DNA from: Kribbella steppae
Lineage (GTDB): Bacteria; Actinomycetota; Actinomycetes; Propionibacteriales; Kribbellaceae
Assembly: GCF_004342025.1 (NCBI RefSeq)
Contig: NZ_SLWN01000002.1
Coordinates: 186,001-250,000 of the forward strand
Reading direction: 5' to 3'
Length of the DNA: 64,000 bases
The notes beneath the pieces were generated by a model that saw only the letters and a list, made by a program, of their open reading frames with translations, did not search any database and was not told where the DNA came from. This document shows positions 54,178 through 62,597 of the stretch, piece after piece. The position numbers and the translations under genes were made by a program. Position 1 is the stretch's first letter, and each line of letters starts with the position of its first letter.

Positions 54178-54488
54178 TTTGCGGCGGCCGCGTTGGTGGT
54201 GAGCGCCCAGGCCGCACCCGCCTCGGGCGACTGGGCCATCGGGAAGGCGGCGGCCATGGTCTGGAAGGAGTCCCAGCTCCAGGTGTCTGTGTAGGTGCCG
54301 TCTTCGAGGCGGAGGAGCCGGGTCGAGGTCAGGCCGGGGTGAGCCGCGCGGATCAGGTCGATCACCGTGGCGCGGCGCTTGAGGAACTCGGACCGGTCTG
54401 CCGGATCGACGGCGTACGTGTGGATCCGCACAACTCCTGCGGCTACGACGGTGTCCCGCTCTGCTGTCAACTGCTGAGACGTCTGCAT
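54153..54488 (-). CDS. single-domain ABM-like (dimeric alpha-beta barrel) protein
   Basis: A 111-residue protein: VVRIHTYAVDPADRSEFLKRR, RAAHPGLTSTRLLRLEDGTYTDTWSWDSFQTM and a C-terminal helix ending VVDEH. This is a ferredoxin-like ABM fold, probably dimeric, with no recognised ligand residues. GAGGAGAAG precedes the ATG at 54488; longer upstream reading is unsupported. It stands alone. Confidence 0.78.
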   Translation of the reverse strand: MQTSQQLTAERDTVVAAGVVRIHTYAVDPADRSEFLKRRATVIDLIRAAHPGLTSTRLLRLEDGTYTDTWSWDSFQTMAAAFPMAQSPEAGAAWALTTNAAAANGEVVDEH

Positions 54489-54966
54489 GATCTTCTCCTC
54501 GCGGTTTCGGGTACGTCCAGTTGACGAATCCCGGCGAGGAGGTGTGACACAGCTCAGGTGTCCCCGACGGCGGCTCTCCACCGGGAAGGCGATGGGCCGG
54601 AGTACCGCAACGGCCTGGTGCTCGGCGCCCTGCACTTCGCCAAGTCGTGGAATCTTGCTCTCGACACCCCACGGCAGCGAGCAGGAATCCACGACTCGGC
54701 AGCAGCTGAGCAGACGGGCAGGCAATACGCGGCGAATCGGATGAGGTCGTTCGAGGTGAACGAGCCGGGATGAGCCCCACCGACCTGTCGGCGGCCGACA
54801 TACAGGGGTGGACATCGCCGCCAACGGCCGGCCCGGGCTGGGGCTGCGCGACGCCGGGGCTGCGCGTAGCCGGGGCTGCCCGGGGCGGTGGGCGCGCAGC
54901 GGGACGTGCGCGGTCTCCGCTGGGGCGTCGCGTGGTGGCGCGGGGTGGTGGGGTCGGGGGCCGGGG
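54489..54966. other. 478-bp region without a supported gene
   Basis: Small open frames on both strands lack family resemblance and good starts. The part near 54838-54885 holds three 16-bp tandem units (CCGGGGCTGCGCGTAG-like). The region separates the ABM gene from the downstream end of the histidine kinase operon, and may contain the ABM promoter. Confidence 0.6.
54838..54885. repeat. 16-bp tandem repeat, three copies
   Basis: Units start at 54838, 54854 and 54870 (CTGGGGCTGCGCGACG, CCGGGGCTGCGCGTAG, CCGGGGCTGCCCGGGG). They lie downstream of the histidine kinase stop and may act in termination or be a replication-slippage product. Confidence 0.65.
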
Positions 54967-56436
54967 TTAGCCGAGGAGGTCTGGGTTGGATTCGAGTTCT
55001 TCGTCGGGTTCCAGGGGGAGGACGATTTTGAAGCGGGTGTCGCCGGGTTGGGATTCGACTCGGAGGTCGCCGTGGTGTTTCTTGACCACGATGCGCCAGG
55101 AGATGTCCAGGCCCAGGCCGGTGCCTTCGCCGATGGGTTTGGTGGTGAAGAACGGCTCGAAGATGCGGCGGCGGATCTCCGGTGGGATACCCGGTCCGGT
55201 GTCGCCGATCTCGACGACCGCGTACTCGCCATCCTTCTTGGTCCGGATCGTCAGGGTGCCCGATCCGCCCATTGCGCTGACCGCGTTGTCGATGATGTTG
55301 GTCCACACCTGGTTGAGCTCGGCCGCGTACGCCGGGATGGCCGGCAGCTCCGGATCGAAGTCCTTCACCACCTCGTAACCCTGCAACTTGCCCGACATCA
55401 TCACCAGCGTTGACTTGAGCAGCTCGCGCAGGTCGACGATCTGGTACGGCGCCCTGTCGATCTGCGAGTACTGCTTCGCGGCACCGACCAGCGTCGAGAT
55501 CCGGGTGACGGAGTCGTCGATCTCGTTCATCAGCGACTCGGTGTCGATCGTGTACATCAGCCAGCGGACCGCGCCCTCGAGGTACGTCGGCCCGACCGCG
55601 GCGAGCACCTCCTCCATCCACGGCACATCCAGTCCGGCCGCGGCGAGCACCGGAGCGACGTCCCAACTGGCCTGAACATCGTGGTCGTCCAGCCAGTCGG
55701 TCAGCGAGTCCTCGGCGTCAGACAGATCCATCGGCGAGATGTCCTTGTCCTTCGTCTTGTCCAGCCGCTCGACCGCCGCCTCCTGCAGCTCGACGATCTG
55801 GTGCAGTTTGGTGGCGTCCAAGGTGCCGTCGGCAAGCATCGCCAGCTTGGACCGCATCCCCGCGACCCGTTGCCGCAGCGTCGCCGCAGCGCGGACAGCC
55901 GCAGCGGCCGGGTTGTTGAGCTCGTGGGTGAGGCCGGCCGACAAGGAGCCGAGGGCAAGCAACCGCTCGCGCTCCCCCAACGTCTCGTTGGTCCGGCGCA
56001 CCCCCATGATGAAGCCCTCGATCAGGTGCACCGCCATCGGGAACCAGGTGTTCATCATCGTCGCCATCGTGACGGCGTCGATGACGAAGAACTCCGAGGG
56101 CTCGGTCACGCGCATCGTGGCGGTGTAGTTCTTCTTCTTTTCGTCGGCTCCGAAGAAGGCGTTGAAGGCACCGGAATACACCCCGCGCTGCCGGGTCCGG
56201 TTGATCTCGACCTCTTCGCCGTGTGACAGCTTGCAGAGCCGCAGCTCGCCGGACAGCAGGATGTAGCAGCAGGTGGCCGGATCGCCCTCGGCGAAGACGA
56301 TCCCTTCCTGGACCTCCTCGACGTACCCGGTGTCGGAGAGCCACTGCAGCTGCTCGTCGGCCAGGCTCTCGAACAGGAACAGCGTGCGCAGTTCGTCGAT
56401 GCTCAGCCGTCGCGGCTCATCGGTGTGGACAGTCAT
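54967..56436 (-). CDS. histidine kinase with N-terminal cNMP-binding domain
   Basis: A 489-residue cytoplasmic kinase. Residues about 20-140 form a Crp-type cyclic-nucleotide-binding domain (EEVQEGIVFAEGDPATCCYILLSGELRL). A phosphoacceptor helix follows with the H-box GSLSAGLTHELNNPAAAA, then a long helical insert with PMDLSDAEDSLTDWLDDHD. The HATPase domain has LNQVWTNIIDNAVSAMG, IGDTGPGIPPEIRRRIFEPFFTT and GTGLGLDISWRI. No membrane helix is seen. The ATG overlaps the stop of the upstream REC/thioredoxin-reductase gene by one base, so the two act together. Confidence 0.93.
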   Translation of the reverse strand: MTVHTDEPRRLSIDELRTLFLFESLADEQLQWLSDTGYVEEVQEGIVFAEGDPATCCYILLSGELRLCKLSHGEEVEINRTRQRGVYSGAFNAFFGADEKKKNYTATMRVTEPSEFFVIDAVTMATMMNTWFPMAVHLIEGFIMGVRRTNETLGERERLLALGSLSAGLTHELNNPAAAAVRAAATLRQRVAGMRSKLAMLADGTLDATKLHQIVELQEAAVERLDKTKDKDISPMDLSDAEDSLTDWLDDHDVQASWDVAPVLAAAGLDVPWMEEVLAAVGPTYLEGAVRWLMYTIDTESLMNEIDDSVTRISTLVGAAKQYSQIDRAPYQIVDLRELLKSTLVMMSGKLQGYEVVKDFDPELPAIPAYAAELNQVWTNIIDNAVSAMGGSGTLTIRTKKDGEYAVVEIGDTGPGIPPEIRRRIFEPFFTTKPIGEGTGLGLDISWRIVVKKHHGDLRVESQPGDTRFKIVLPLEPDEELESNPDLLG

Positions 56437-58097
56437 CAGAGCATCTCCAGGTATCGGTGCACCAGTGTCACGGCCATCGCTCCGTCGCCGACCGCGGAGG
56501 CGACCCGCTTCACCGACTCGGCCCGTACGTCCCCGGCGGCGAAGACGCCCGGCATGCTCGTCTCCAGGTGGTACGGCTCCCGCTCCAGCGCCCAGCCCGG
56601 TGGTCTGCCACGCAGGTCCGGACCGGTGAGCACGAACCCGCGCTCATCGCGGAGCAGGTCACCCGGCAGCCAGTCCGTCCGCGGGGCCGCACCGATGAAC
56701 ACGAACATCCACTCCGTGTCCACCTCGCGCGTCTCGCCGGTCGCACTGTTCCGCAGGGTCGCCCGTTCGAGGTGGTCCGAACCCTTGCAGTCGACCACCT
56801 GCGTACAGGTGTGGACCTCGACGTTGTCGATCTCGTCGATCTGATTGATCAGGTACGTCGACATCGTCGCCGTCAGCGATGGTCCTCTGACCAGCATATG
56901 CACGCGTTTGGCATGTTTCGAGAAATACACCGCAGCCTGGCCGGCGGAGTTCGCCCCGCCGATGATGTAGACCTCCTGGCCGGCGCAACTCGGCCCTTCG
57001 GTCGTCGCCGAGCCGTAGTAGATGCCCCGGCCGCACAGGTCGTCGACACCGGGCGCCTCGAGCGTCCGGTACGAAACTCCGGTCGCCAGGATCACCGAGT
57101 GCGACGAGATCTCGCTGCCGTCCGAGAACCGCAGGCGCCGGGCGGACCCGAGCGTCTCCAGACCGACCACCTCACGCGCGGTCAGCAGCTCGGCTCCGAA
57201 CCGCACCGCCTGCCGTCGGGCCCGATCGGTCAGCTGAGCACCGGAGACGCCGTCCGGGAAGCCGAGATAGTTCTCGATCCGGCTCGACTGACCAGCCTGA
57301 CCGCCGGTGGCCAGTTGCTCGACCAGCACAGTGCGCAGCCCTTCACTGGCGCCGTACACAGCCGCGCCGAGGCCGGCCGGGCCGCCACCGACCACGACGA
57401 GGTCGTAGAACTCCTCGGCCGGCGCGGTCGACAGTCCTACCTTGTTCGCCAGCTCGGCCTCGCTCGGTGCCACCATCACCGTGCCGTCAGGCGTGATGAC
57501 CACCGGGAGGGTCGAGCCGTCGACGCCGGCCGCCTCCAGCAGCCGTTTGCTCTCCTCGTCGTCAACGCCGTACCAGCGATAGGGCACGGCGTTGCGGGCG
57601 AGGAAGTCGCGGGCCGCGAACGACGGCGCCGACCAGCGGTGGCCGATCACTCGGGTCTCGTCGGTGGACGGCTCCGGGGTCGACCTCCACAGGTCGAGCA
57701 TCGCGTCGACCACCGGGTAGAGCTTCTCCTCCGGCGGGTTCCACGGTTTCAGCAGGTAGTGGTCGAGGTCGACCACGTTGATGGCCTGGATCGCCGCGTC
57801 GGTGTCGGCGTACGCGGTGAGCAGGACGCGGCGGGCCAGCGGGAACAGGTCCATCGCGGCCTCGAGGAACTCGATACCGGACATCTGGGGCATCCGGTAA
57901 TCGGCCAGCAGCAGCGCGACCGGCTCGCCGCGCAGCTTGAGCTCGCGCAGCGCCTCGAGCGCCTGCGGCCCGTTCTCCGCGCGGACGATGCGGTTGGCCT
58001 CGGCGTAGCGGCGGCGAAGGTCACGGGCGATCGACCGGGAAACACCGGGGTCGTCGTCCACGGTGAGGATCACCGGGCGGGTCGTTGACGCTGTCAT
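56436..58097 (-). CDS. fused response regulator / thioredoxin-reductase-like flavoprotein
   Basis: A 553-residue three-part protein. A receiver domain (about 1-125) has Asp14-16, phosphoacceptor Asp66 in LLLADYRMPQMSG and Lys in YLLKPWN. A glutaredoxin/thioredoxin-like segment (about 145-225; WSAPSFAARDFLARNAVPYRWYGVD...STLPVVITPDG) lacks a CxxC. A thioredoxin-reductase-type FAD/NAD(P)H domain (VVVGGGPAGLGAAVYGASEG, IIGGANSAGQAAVYFSKHA, PGVFAAGDVRAESVKRVASAVGDG) has no CxxC redox pair, only an isolated Cys in PSCAG. It pairs with the cNMP-kinase gene. Phosphorylation probably controls redox activity, or the reverse. Confidence 0.93.
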   Translation of the reverse strand: MTASTTRPVILTVDDDPGVSRSIARDLRRRYAEANRIVRAENGPQALEALRELKLRGEPVALLLADYRMPQMSGIEFLEAAMDLFPLARRVLLTAYADTDAAIQAINVVDLDHYLLKPWNPPEEKLYPVVDAMLDLWRSTPEPSTDETRVIGHRWSAPSFAARDFLARNAVPYRWYGVDDEESKRLLEAAGVDGSTLPVVITPDGTVMVAPSEAELANKVGLSTAPAEEFYDLVVVGGGPAGLGAAVYGASEGLRTVLVEQLATGGQAGQSSRIENYLGFPDGVSGAQLTDRARRQAVRFGAELLTAREVVGLETLGSARRLRFSDGSEISSHSVILATGVSYRTLEAPGVDDLCGRGIYYGSATTEGPSCAGQEVYIIGGANSAGQAAVYFSKHAKRVHMLVRGPSLTATMSTYLINQIDEIDNVEVHTCTQVVDCKGSDHLERATLRNSATGETREVDTEWMFVFIGAAPRTDWLPGDLLRDERGFVLTGPDLRGRPPGWALEREPYHLETSMPGVFAAGDVRAESVKRVASAVGDGAMAVTLVHRYLEML

Positions 58098-58160
58098 GCC
58101 TCCTTCATACCAGCGCGGGACCAACATCCGGGAAGGGTAATCTCCACACACTTCCGCTGT

Positions 58161-58191
58161 GGTTTCCCGCAGTACGCACCTGCGGGAAACC
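58161..58191 (-). terminator. hairpin terminator of the GH18 gene
   Basis: GGTTTCCCGCAG and CTGCGGGAAACC form a perfect 12-bp stem with a TACGCAC loop, beginning directly after the stop codon of the minus-strand GH18 gene. It also lies in the leader of the REC/reductase gene region, which starts 64 nt further on. Confidence 0.82.
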
Positions 58192-59952
58192 TCAGGGCAG
58201 GGCCGCGAGGTACGGCGCGTGGCTGTTCTTGAACTCCCAGTCGTAGTACCGATCCCAGTTGATCGACCACGTCATCAGCCCGCGGAAGGCCGGCGACGCC
58301 CCGCCGCGAAGGCTGTAGCCAGCGCAGTTCTGGCCCTTGACCAGGCAGTCGAGCGCTTGGTGAACGGCGGCCGGGGCGGTGTAGCCGTTGCCCGCACTGA
58401 CCGCCGCCGGGAGTCCGAACGCGATCTGGTCCTCCCGCAGTCCGGGGAAGGTCTGGCCGGTGCTCGCGACCGGGAATCCGGCCTTGATCATGTCGGTCAT
58501 CGCGATGTGGAAGTCCGCGCCGCCCATGTTGTGGTACTGGTTGTCGAGCCCCATCACGGGCCCCGAGTTGTAGTCCTGGACGTGCAACACAGTCAGCGCA
58601 TCGCGCAGCGCGTGGATCACCGGTAGGTACGACCCGGTCCGGTTGTCGCCACCGCCGGCACCGCCGTAGAACTGGTACCCGACCTGCACGAAGAACGTCT
58701 CCGGCGCCATCGTCAGCACGAACTGCGCGCCGTACTTCGCCTTGAGCGTCTTCAGCGCCGAGATCAGATTGACGATCACCGGCGTGGTCGGGTTGCGGAA
58801 GTCGGTGTCACCCGAGTTGAGGTACAGCGAATGCCCTTCGAAGTCGATGTCCAGCCCGTCGAGACCGTAGCGGTCGATGATCGCGCTGACCGAGCTCACG
58901 AACGCGTCCCGCGCGGCAGTGGTCGTGAGCTGCACCTGACCGTTGGCGCCACCGATCGAGATCAGCACCTTCTTCCCGGCGGCCTGCTTGGCCCGGATCG
59001 CGCTGATGAACTCGGCCTCGCTCTCCACGTTCGGGCACTCAGCGGCCGGGCAACGGTTGAACCTGATGTCGCCCGAGGTCACTGACGTCGGTTCACCGAA
59101 CGCCAGGTTGATGATGTTCCACTCGACCGGTACGTCGGCCATCCGCACGTACCCGGATCCGTTGGCAAAGCTGGCGTGGAGGTATCCGATCAGCGCGTGT
59201 TTCGGCAACCCCGTGCTTGTGCAGCCGCCCGTCGTACCTGTGACAGCTGCAGACTTGGCCGACTCACCTGAGCTGTCGTAGGCCGCTACCGAGTAGGTGT
59301 GGCTAGTGCACGCTCCCAGTCCACTGAGCGTTGCCGTCGTGCCAGTGACGGTCTGTACGACGCTGCTGCCTTCGTAAACCCGGTAACCCGTGACTGTGCC
59401 CGTGGATGCGCCCCAACTCAGCGAGATGCTGCTGTTCGTCGTACCGCTGACTGACGGCGTACCAGGAACACCAGGACCGGACGGGTTGCCACCAGGGCCG
59501 TCGAGAGTGATGTCATCCGCCTGGTACGCCGGTTGGCCGTACCAGCCATGCACATACACCTGGACCGACGTCTGACTGGCACCTGTCGTGAAGGAGACAC
59601 TCAACTGCGTGTAGCTCGTGGCAGATGGCGTCCACGTGGACGAGCCACCCGTGACACCCAGATATACGTAGGACCCACGCACCCAGCCCGACAAGGTGTA
59701 CGCCGTACTCGGCTGCACCGCCACCGTCTGAATGCACTGTGCATAGTCAGAACTCGACACAGCCCCGTTGAGCGCGTAGCCACCGGTGCGCACCGGGCTG
59801 CTGACGACAGAGCCTCCCGAGCATGTCCAACCGCTCAGCGACCCGGTCTCGAAGCCCGGGTTGGTCAGGACGTTCGCCGCCTGCGCGGACTGGGTCCCGC
59901 CGACCAGCAGCAGGAGCAGACCAAGGACGACAGCAAGGCACCGTGAACGCAT
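58192..59952 (-). CDS. secreted GH18 chitinase with CBM and FnIII modules
   Basis: A 586-residue precursor with a signal peptide (MRSRCLAVVLGLLLLLVGG, cleavage near AQA). A jelly-roll CBM follows at about 27-150 (NVLTNPGFETGSLSGWTCSGG, a CBM4/16-like opening), then a short linker. A fibronectin type III domain (about 165-250) precedes a GH18 catalytic domain with KVLISIGGANG and DGLDIDFEG, where Glu372 is the proton donor. The end SINWDRYYDWEFKNSHAPYLAAL is typical of Streptomyces ChiC/D-like exochitinases. GGGAGG precedes the ATG. It degrades chitin outside the cell. Confidence 0.95.
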   Translation of the reverse strand: MRSRCLAVVLGLLLLLVGGTQSAQAANVLTNPGFETGSLSGWTCSGGSVVSSPVRTGGYALNGAVSSSDYAQCIQTVAVQPSTAYTLSGWVRGSYVYLGVTGGSSTWTPSATSYTQLSVSFTTGASQTSVQVYVHGWYGQPAYQADDITLDGPGGNPSGPGVPGTPSVSGTTNSSISLSWGASTGTVTGYRVYEGSSVVQTVTGTTATLSGLGACTSHTYSVAAYDSSGESAKSAAVTGTTGGCTSTGLPKHALIGYLHASFANGSGYVRMADVPVEWNIINLAFGEPTSVTSGDIRFNRCPAAECPNVESEAEFISAIRAKQAAGKKVLISIGGANGQVQLTTTAARDAFVSSVSAIIDRYGLDGLDIDFEGHSLYLNSGDTDFRNPTTPVIVNLISALKTLKAKYGAQFVLTMAPETFFVQVGYQFYGGAGGGDNRTGSYLPVIHALRDALTVLHVQDYNSGPVMGLDNQYHNMGGADFHIAMTDMIKAGFPVASTGQTFPGLREDQIAFGLPAAVSAGNGYTAPAAVHQALDCLVKGQNCAGYSLRGGASPAFRGLMTWSINWDRYYDWEFKNSHAPYLAALP

Positions 59953-60070
59953 GGGCGGACCTCCCGGGGCGGTTGGGGTCCATTTAGTAGAGATGCTCCA
60001 TAACTACCTGGTCAATGCGCGGCCGCTGTCGGCTTCCCGACCGTGTCCGGAAGCCGCCTACGGTGGGGCC

Positions 60071-60841
60071 ATGAATCAGCTCGACTGGGGCCAGGGACGG
60101 TACGAATCGACTGCTCCGGACCTGCTGCCGGCGGCGCGCGAACTGGTCGCGGCGGCCCGGATCCAACCGGGTGAGCACGTGGTCGACGTCGGCGCCGGCA
60201 CCGGCAACGTCGCCCTGCTCGCCGCCGACCTCGGCGCCCGCGTGACCGCAGTCGAGCCGGCTGCCCGTCTCCGCGAGGTGATCCAGCAAGGCGGACGCGA
60301 CCTGACTGTCGTCGACGGCACCGCGGCCTCCATGCCGCTGCCCGACGGCTCGGCCGACGTACTGCTCTCCAACTTCGCCGTCATCTTCGCCCCCGACCCC
60401 AAGGCCGCCATCGCCGAACTGGCCCGCGTCTCCGCACCGAACGGACGCATCCTCCTCACCGCCTGGCTCCCCGGCGTACTCGACGAAGTCCTCGGAATCC
60501 TCATCAATGCGGTCACGGAGGTGATCGGCAGCGATCCAACCGAAGGCGGCATCGACTGGTCTGACCCCGCCGTGCTCACCACGTTGCTGGAACCGCACGG
60601 CTTCCAGGTCACCGGCACCACCAAGGACCTGACCATCACCACCCACTCCGCCGAGGACTACTGGTCCACACGGATCGCCGGCCACCCAATGGGCGTCGCC
60701 GCCCTCCCCCTCCTCGAGCAGGCCGGCGTACTGGCCGACGTTCGCTCCCGCACGCTGACCCTGATCACCGCCAACTGGACCACCCCGTCCGGTGTAGTTC
60801 GCCTCCCCGCTCCATACCTCCTGGCCGAAGCCGTGCGCTGA
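60071..60841 (+). CDS. class I SAM-dependent methyltransferase
   Basis: A 256-residue methyltransferase: motif I VVDVGAGTGNVALLAADLG, the acidic residue in VTAVEPA, motif with DGTAASMPLPDGSADVLLSNFA, and the post-motif PNGRILLTAW. This is the UbiE/Methyltransf_11 type acting on small molecules. ATG 60071 is chosen by the family N-terminus (MNQLDWGQGRYE); the long upstream frame is a shadow of the GH18 control region. The substrate is unknown. Confidence 0.88.
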   Translation: MNQLDWGQGRYESTAPDLLPAARELVAAARIQPGEHVVDVGAGTGNVALLAADLGARVTAVEPAARLREVIQQGGRDLTVVDGTAASMPLPDGSADVLLSNFAVIFAPDPKAAIAELARVSAPNGRILLTAWLPGVLDEVLGILINAVTEVIGSDPTEGGIDWSDPAVLTTLLEPHGFQVTGTTKDLTITTHSAEDYWSTRIAGHPMGVAALPLLEQAGVLADVRSRTLTLITANWTTPSGVVRLPAPYLLAEAVR

Positions 60842-60856
60842 CCACCTGTTGATGCC

Positions 60857-61213
60857 TCAGCGGCAGAGAGTTGGGCATGGCCAGGGTTGGCCGCAGCGGG
60901 GGCAGTGACCGTTGAGAGTTGGGGCTGGTAGCCAGAGTGGGGCGGTTTGTACGGCGGTCTGCGCCGTGCGACTGAGCACGGGTTGTGGGCTGCTCGGGAA
61001 CCAGTGGACTTGGGTGCGGCCGCCGTTGCCGTGGGCGGCCAGGAGGGCTTCGATGCCGCCGTCCCAGGTGGACGTGCTGGGCCAGCGGCCGCGCCAGCGC
61101 ACGGCTACCGTGCCGTCGGACCACTCGACGCCCTCTGCCAGGGTGCCTGTGCCGCGCACGCCGGATGCATCGGTGTGGCGCACCAACCGGAAGAGTCGAG
61201 GCTGCCGCTGCAT
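60857..61213 (-). CDS. small conserved-looking protein with Cys-rich tail
   Basis: A 118-residue protein starting MQRQPRLFRLVRHTDASGVRG. The core VEWSDGTVAVRWRGRWPSTSTWDGGIEALLAAHG resembles a family of small actinobacterial proteins found beside XRE regulators. The C-terminus HCPRCGQPWPCPTLC could bind zinc. It is divergent from the XRE gene across a 38-bp palindrome, which suggests regulation by that protein. Function unknown. Confidence 0.75.
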   Translation of the reverse strand: MQRQPRLFRLVRHTDASGVRGTGTLAEGVEWSDGTVAVRWRGRWPSTSTWDGGIEALLAAHGNGGRTQVHWFPSSPQPVLSRTAQTAVQTAPLWLPAPTLNGHCPRCGQPWPCPTLCR

Positions 61214-61260
61214 CGTGTTCACTTCTGCAGCTTTGCTCGGCACCCGCTGGCTACAACAGG

Positions 61261-61298
61261 TGTGGTCTGTGGGCTGTGTGAACAGCCCACAGACCACA
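61261..61298. promoter_or_regulatory. 38-bp perfect palindrome between divergent xre and small gene
   Basis: Arms of 17 nt (61261-61277 TGTGGTCTGTGGGCTGT; 61282-61298) are perfectly complementary around GTGA. The site is 48 bp from the small gene start and 63 bp from the xre start, and probably controls both. Confidence 0.82.
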
Positions 61299-61360
61299 GG
61301 ACGGTTTTGTCAGTGAGGGCTTGTACTGTCCGTTTCACGCTAGTGAGCGGGGGTGATCCT

Positions 61361-62587
61361 GTGGCTGAGGCGACGTTCGGCGCGCAGTTGAGGGAGTGCA
61401 GGCAAGCGGTCGGCTTGAGTCTGCGGCAACTTGCTACGCGGGTCGGCTACGACCACAGCTACTTGTCGCAGGTGGAGCGCGGCCAACGACCGGGCTCTGC
61501 CGAGCTGGCCCGGCTCTGCGACCGTGAGCTCGGGACCGGCAACGAGCTGACCGGCACCTTCGAGCAGCGGCGCCGGTCGACGCCGGCGGCCCTCGCACCA
61601 GCTGATCCGCTGGAGCCGGCTGAGCCGTTGGCGGCGGCTGATCGCGTGCAGTCGGCCGATCCGTTGGCGGCAGCTGATCCGTTGTCGGCGGCCTGGCACG
61701 GGCTCGTCACGGCATTCGGCGGCACGGACACGACTGCTGCGCTCGGAGACTTCCGGAGCGTTCCGCCGGCCCGCCTGCTGCCGGAGCTCATCACGGATCT
61801 CCGCATGGCGCCGGCCCAGTCCGCGGTCGTTGCAGCCCAACTGAGCGTGCTGACCGCGCAGACCCTGACCAGCCTTGGGCAGCCGAGCACTGCCCGGCGG
61901 TGGTGGCAGGCAGCGCGGACCGCCGCGGACAGCTCGGCAGACACCTCTGTGCAGAGTTCGGTGCGGGCCCGAGAGGCAATCAGCGGGCTGGCCGAGCGGC
62001 GACCGCTGACGCAACTACTGGAGACAGCCGACGAAGCTCTCGCGGTCGCAAGTGGTGGAGCCGTGGTGCAGGCGCACGCTGCCCGAGCGTGGGTGCTGGC
62101 AGAGCTACGGCACCACGGACAGGCTCATCGAGCGCTGCAGGAGTTGATCGGGGTTGCGGATGAGTTGCCTTCGGCAAGTACGTCGTCCGGTCCGCTGAGC
62201 GACTGGGCGCCGTACGAGGTGCATGGTGTGGAGGGACGGGTGTGCGCGAGTCTGGGGTACGGCGCCGCCGGGTGCGTGCTGCTGGCTCGGGCCATCGAGC
62301 TGTGTCCAGAGGACTGGCTCGGTGAGCGGGCCAGGCTGCAGATGGGGCTGGCAGAGTGCCTGGTCGTCGACGGAGAAGTCGCGGCGGGTGTCGCGCTGGC
62401 TCTGCGGGTTCTGGTCGAACTGCCGGACGAGTGGCACACCTATTACTTGTACGACGACGCCGCGCGGGTGCTGAACGCCGTACGCACCAGACAACCCGGA
62501 ATGGCGGCGACACTGCAGGAGCTCCTTGGACGGAGGCCGTACCTGGACAGCCGGAGTGTGGGCACTGGGTCGAGCTCACTGCTGTGA
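61361..62587 (+). CDS. XRE family regulator with helical (TPR-like) C-terminal region
   Basis: A 408-residue protein. The XRE helix-turn-helix spans about residues 5-60 (FGAQLRECRQAVGLSLRQLATRVGYDHSYLSQVERG). A low-complexity Ala/Pro/Asp linker with repeated PLAAADP-like units (about 80-115) follows, then an all-helical region that resembles TPR-containing signalling regulators. GGGGGTGATC, close to the full anti-SD complement, stands just before the GTG at 61361, so this start is preferred over GTG 61343 and over the long upstream frame. It probably binds the palindrome at 61261. Confidence 0.88.
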   Translation: MAEATFGAQLRECRQAVGLSLRQLATRVGYDHSYLSQVERGQRPGSAELARLCDRELGTGNELTGTFEQRRRSTPAALAPADPLEPAEPLAAADRVQSADPLAAADPLSAAWHGLVTAFGGTDTTAALGDFRSVPPARLLPELITDLRMAPAQSAVVAAQLSVLTAQTLTSLGQPSTARRWWQAARTAADSSADTSVQSSVRAREAISGLAERRPLTQLLETADEALAVASGGAVVQAHAARAWVLAELRHHGQAHRALQELIGVADELPSASTSSGPLSDWAPYEVHGVEGRVCASLGYGAAGCVLLARAIELCPEDWLGERARLQMGLAECLVVDGEVAAGVALALRVLVELPDEWHTYYLYDDAARVLNAVRTRQPGMAATLQELLGRRPYLDSRSVGTGSSSLL

Positions 62588-62597
62588 GAGGGGTAAC

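Noticed and set aside
54558..54773. A 71-residue plus-strand frame in the gene-poor stretch
   Set aside because: No clear ribosome site or recognisable domain, and codon use does not separate it from the other frames.
59953..60070. DasR-like operator upstream of the second GH18 gene
   Set aside because: Fragments such as CCTGGTCAA are present, but I could not find the full dyad expected for DasR sites.
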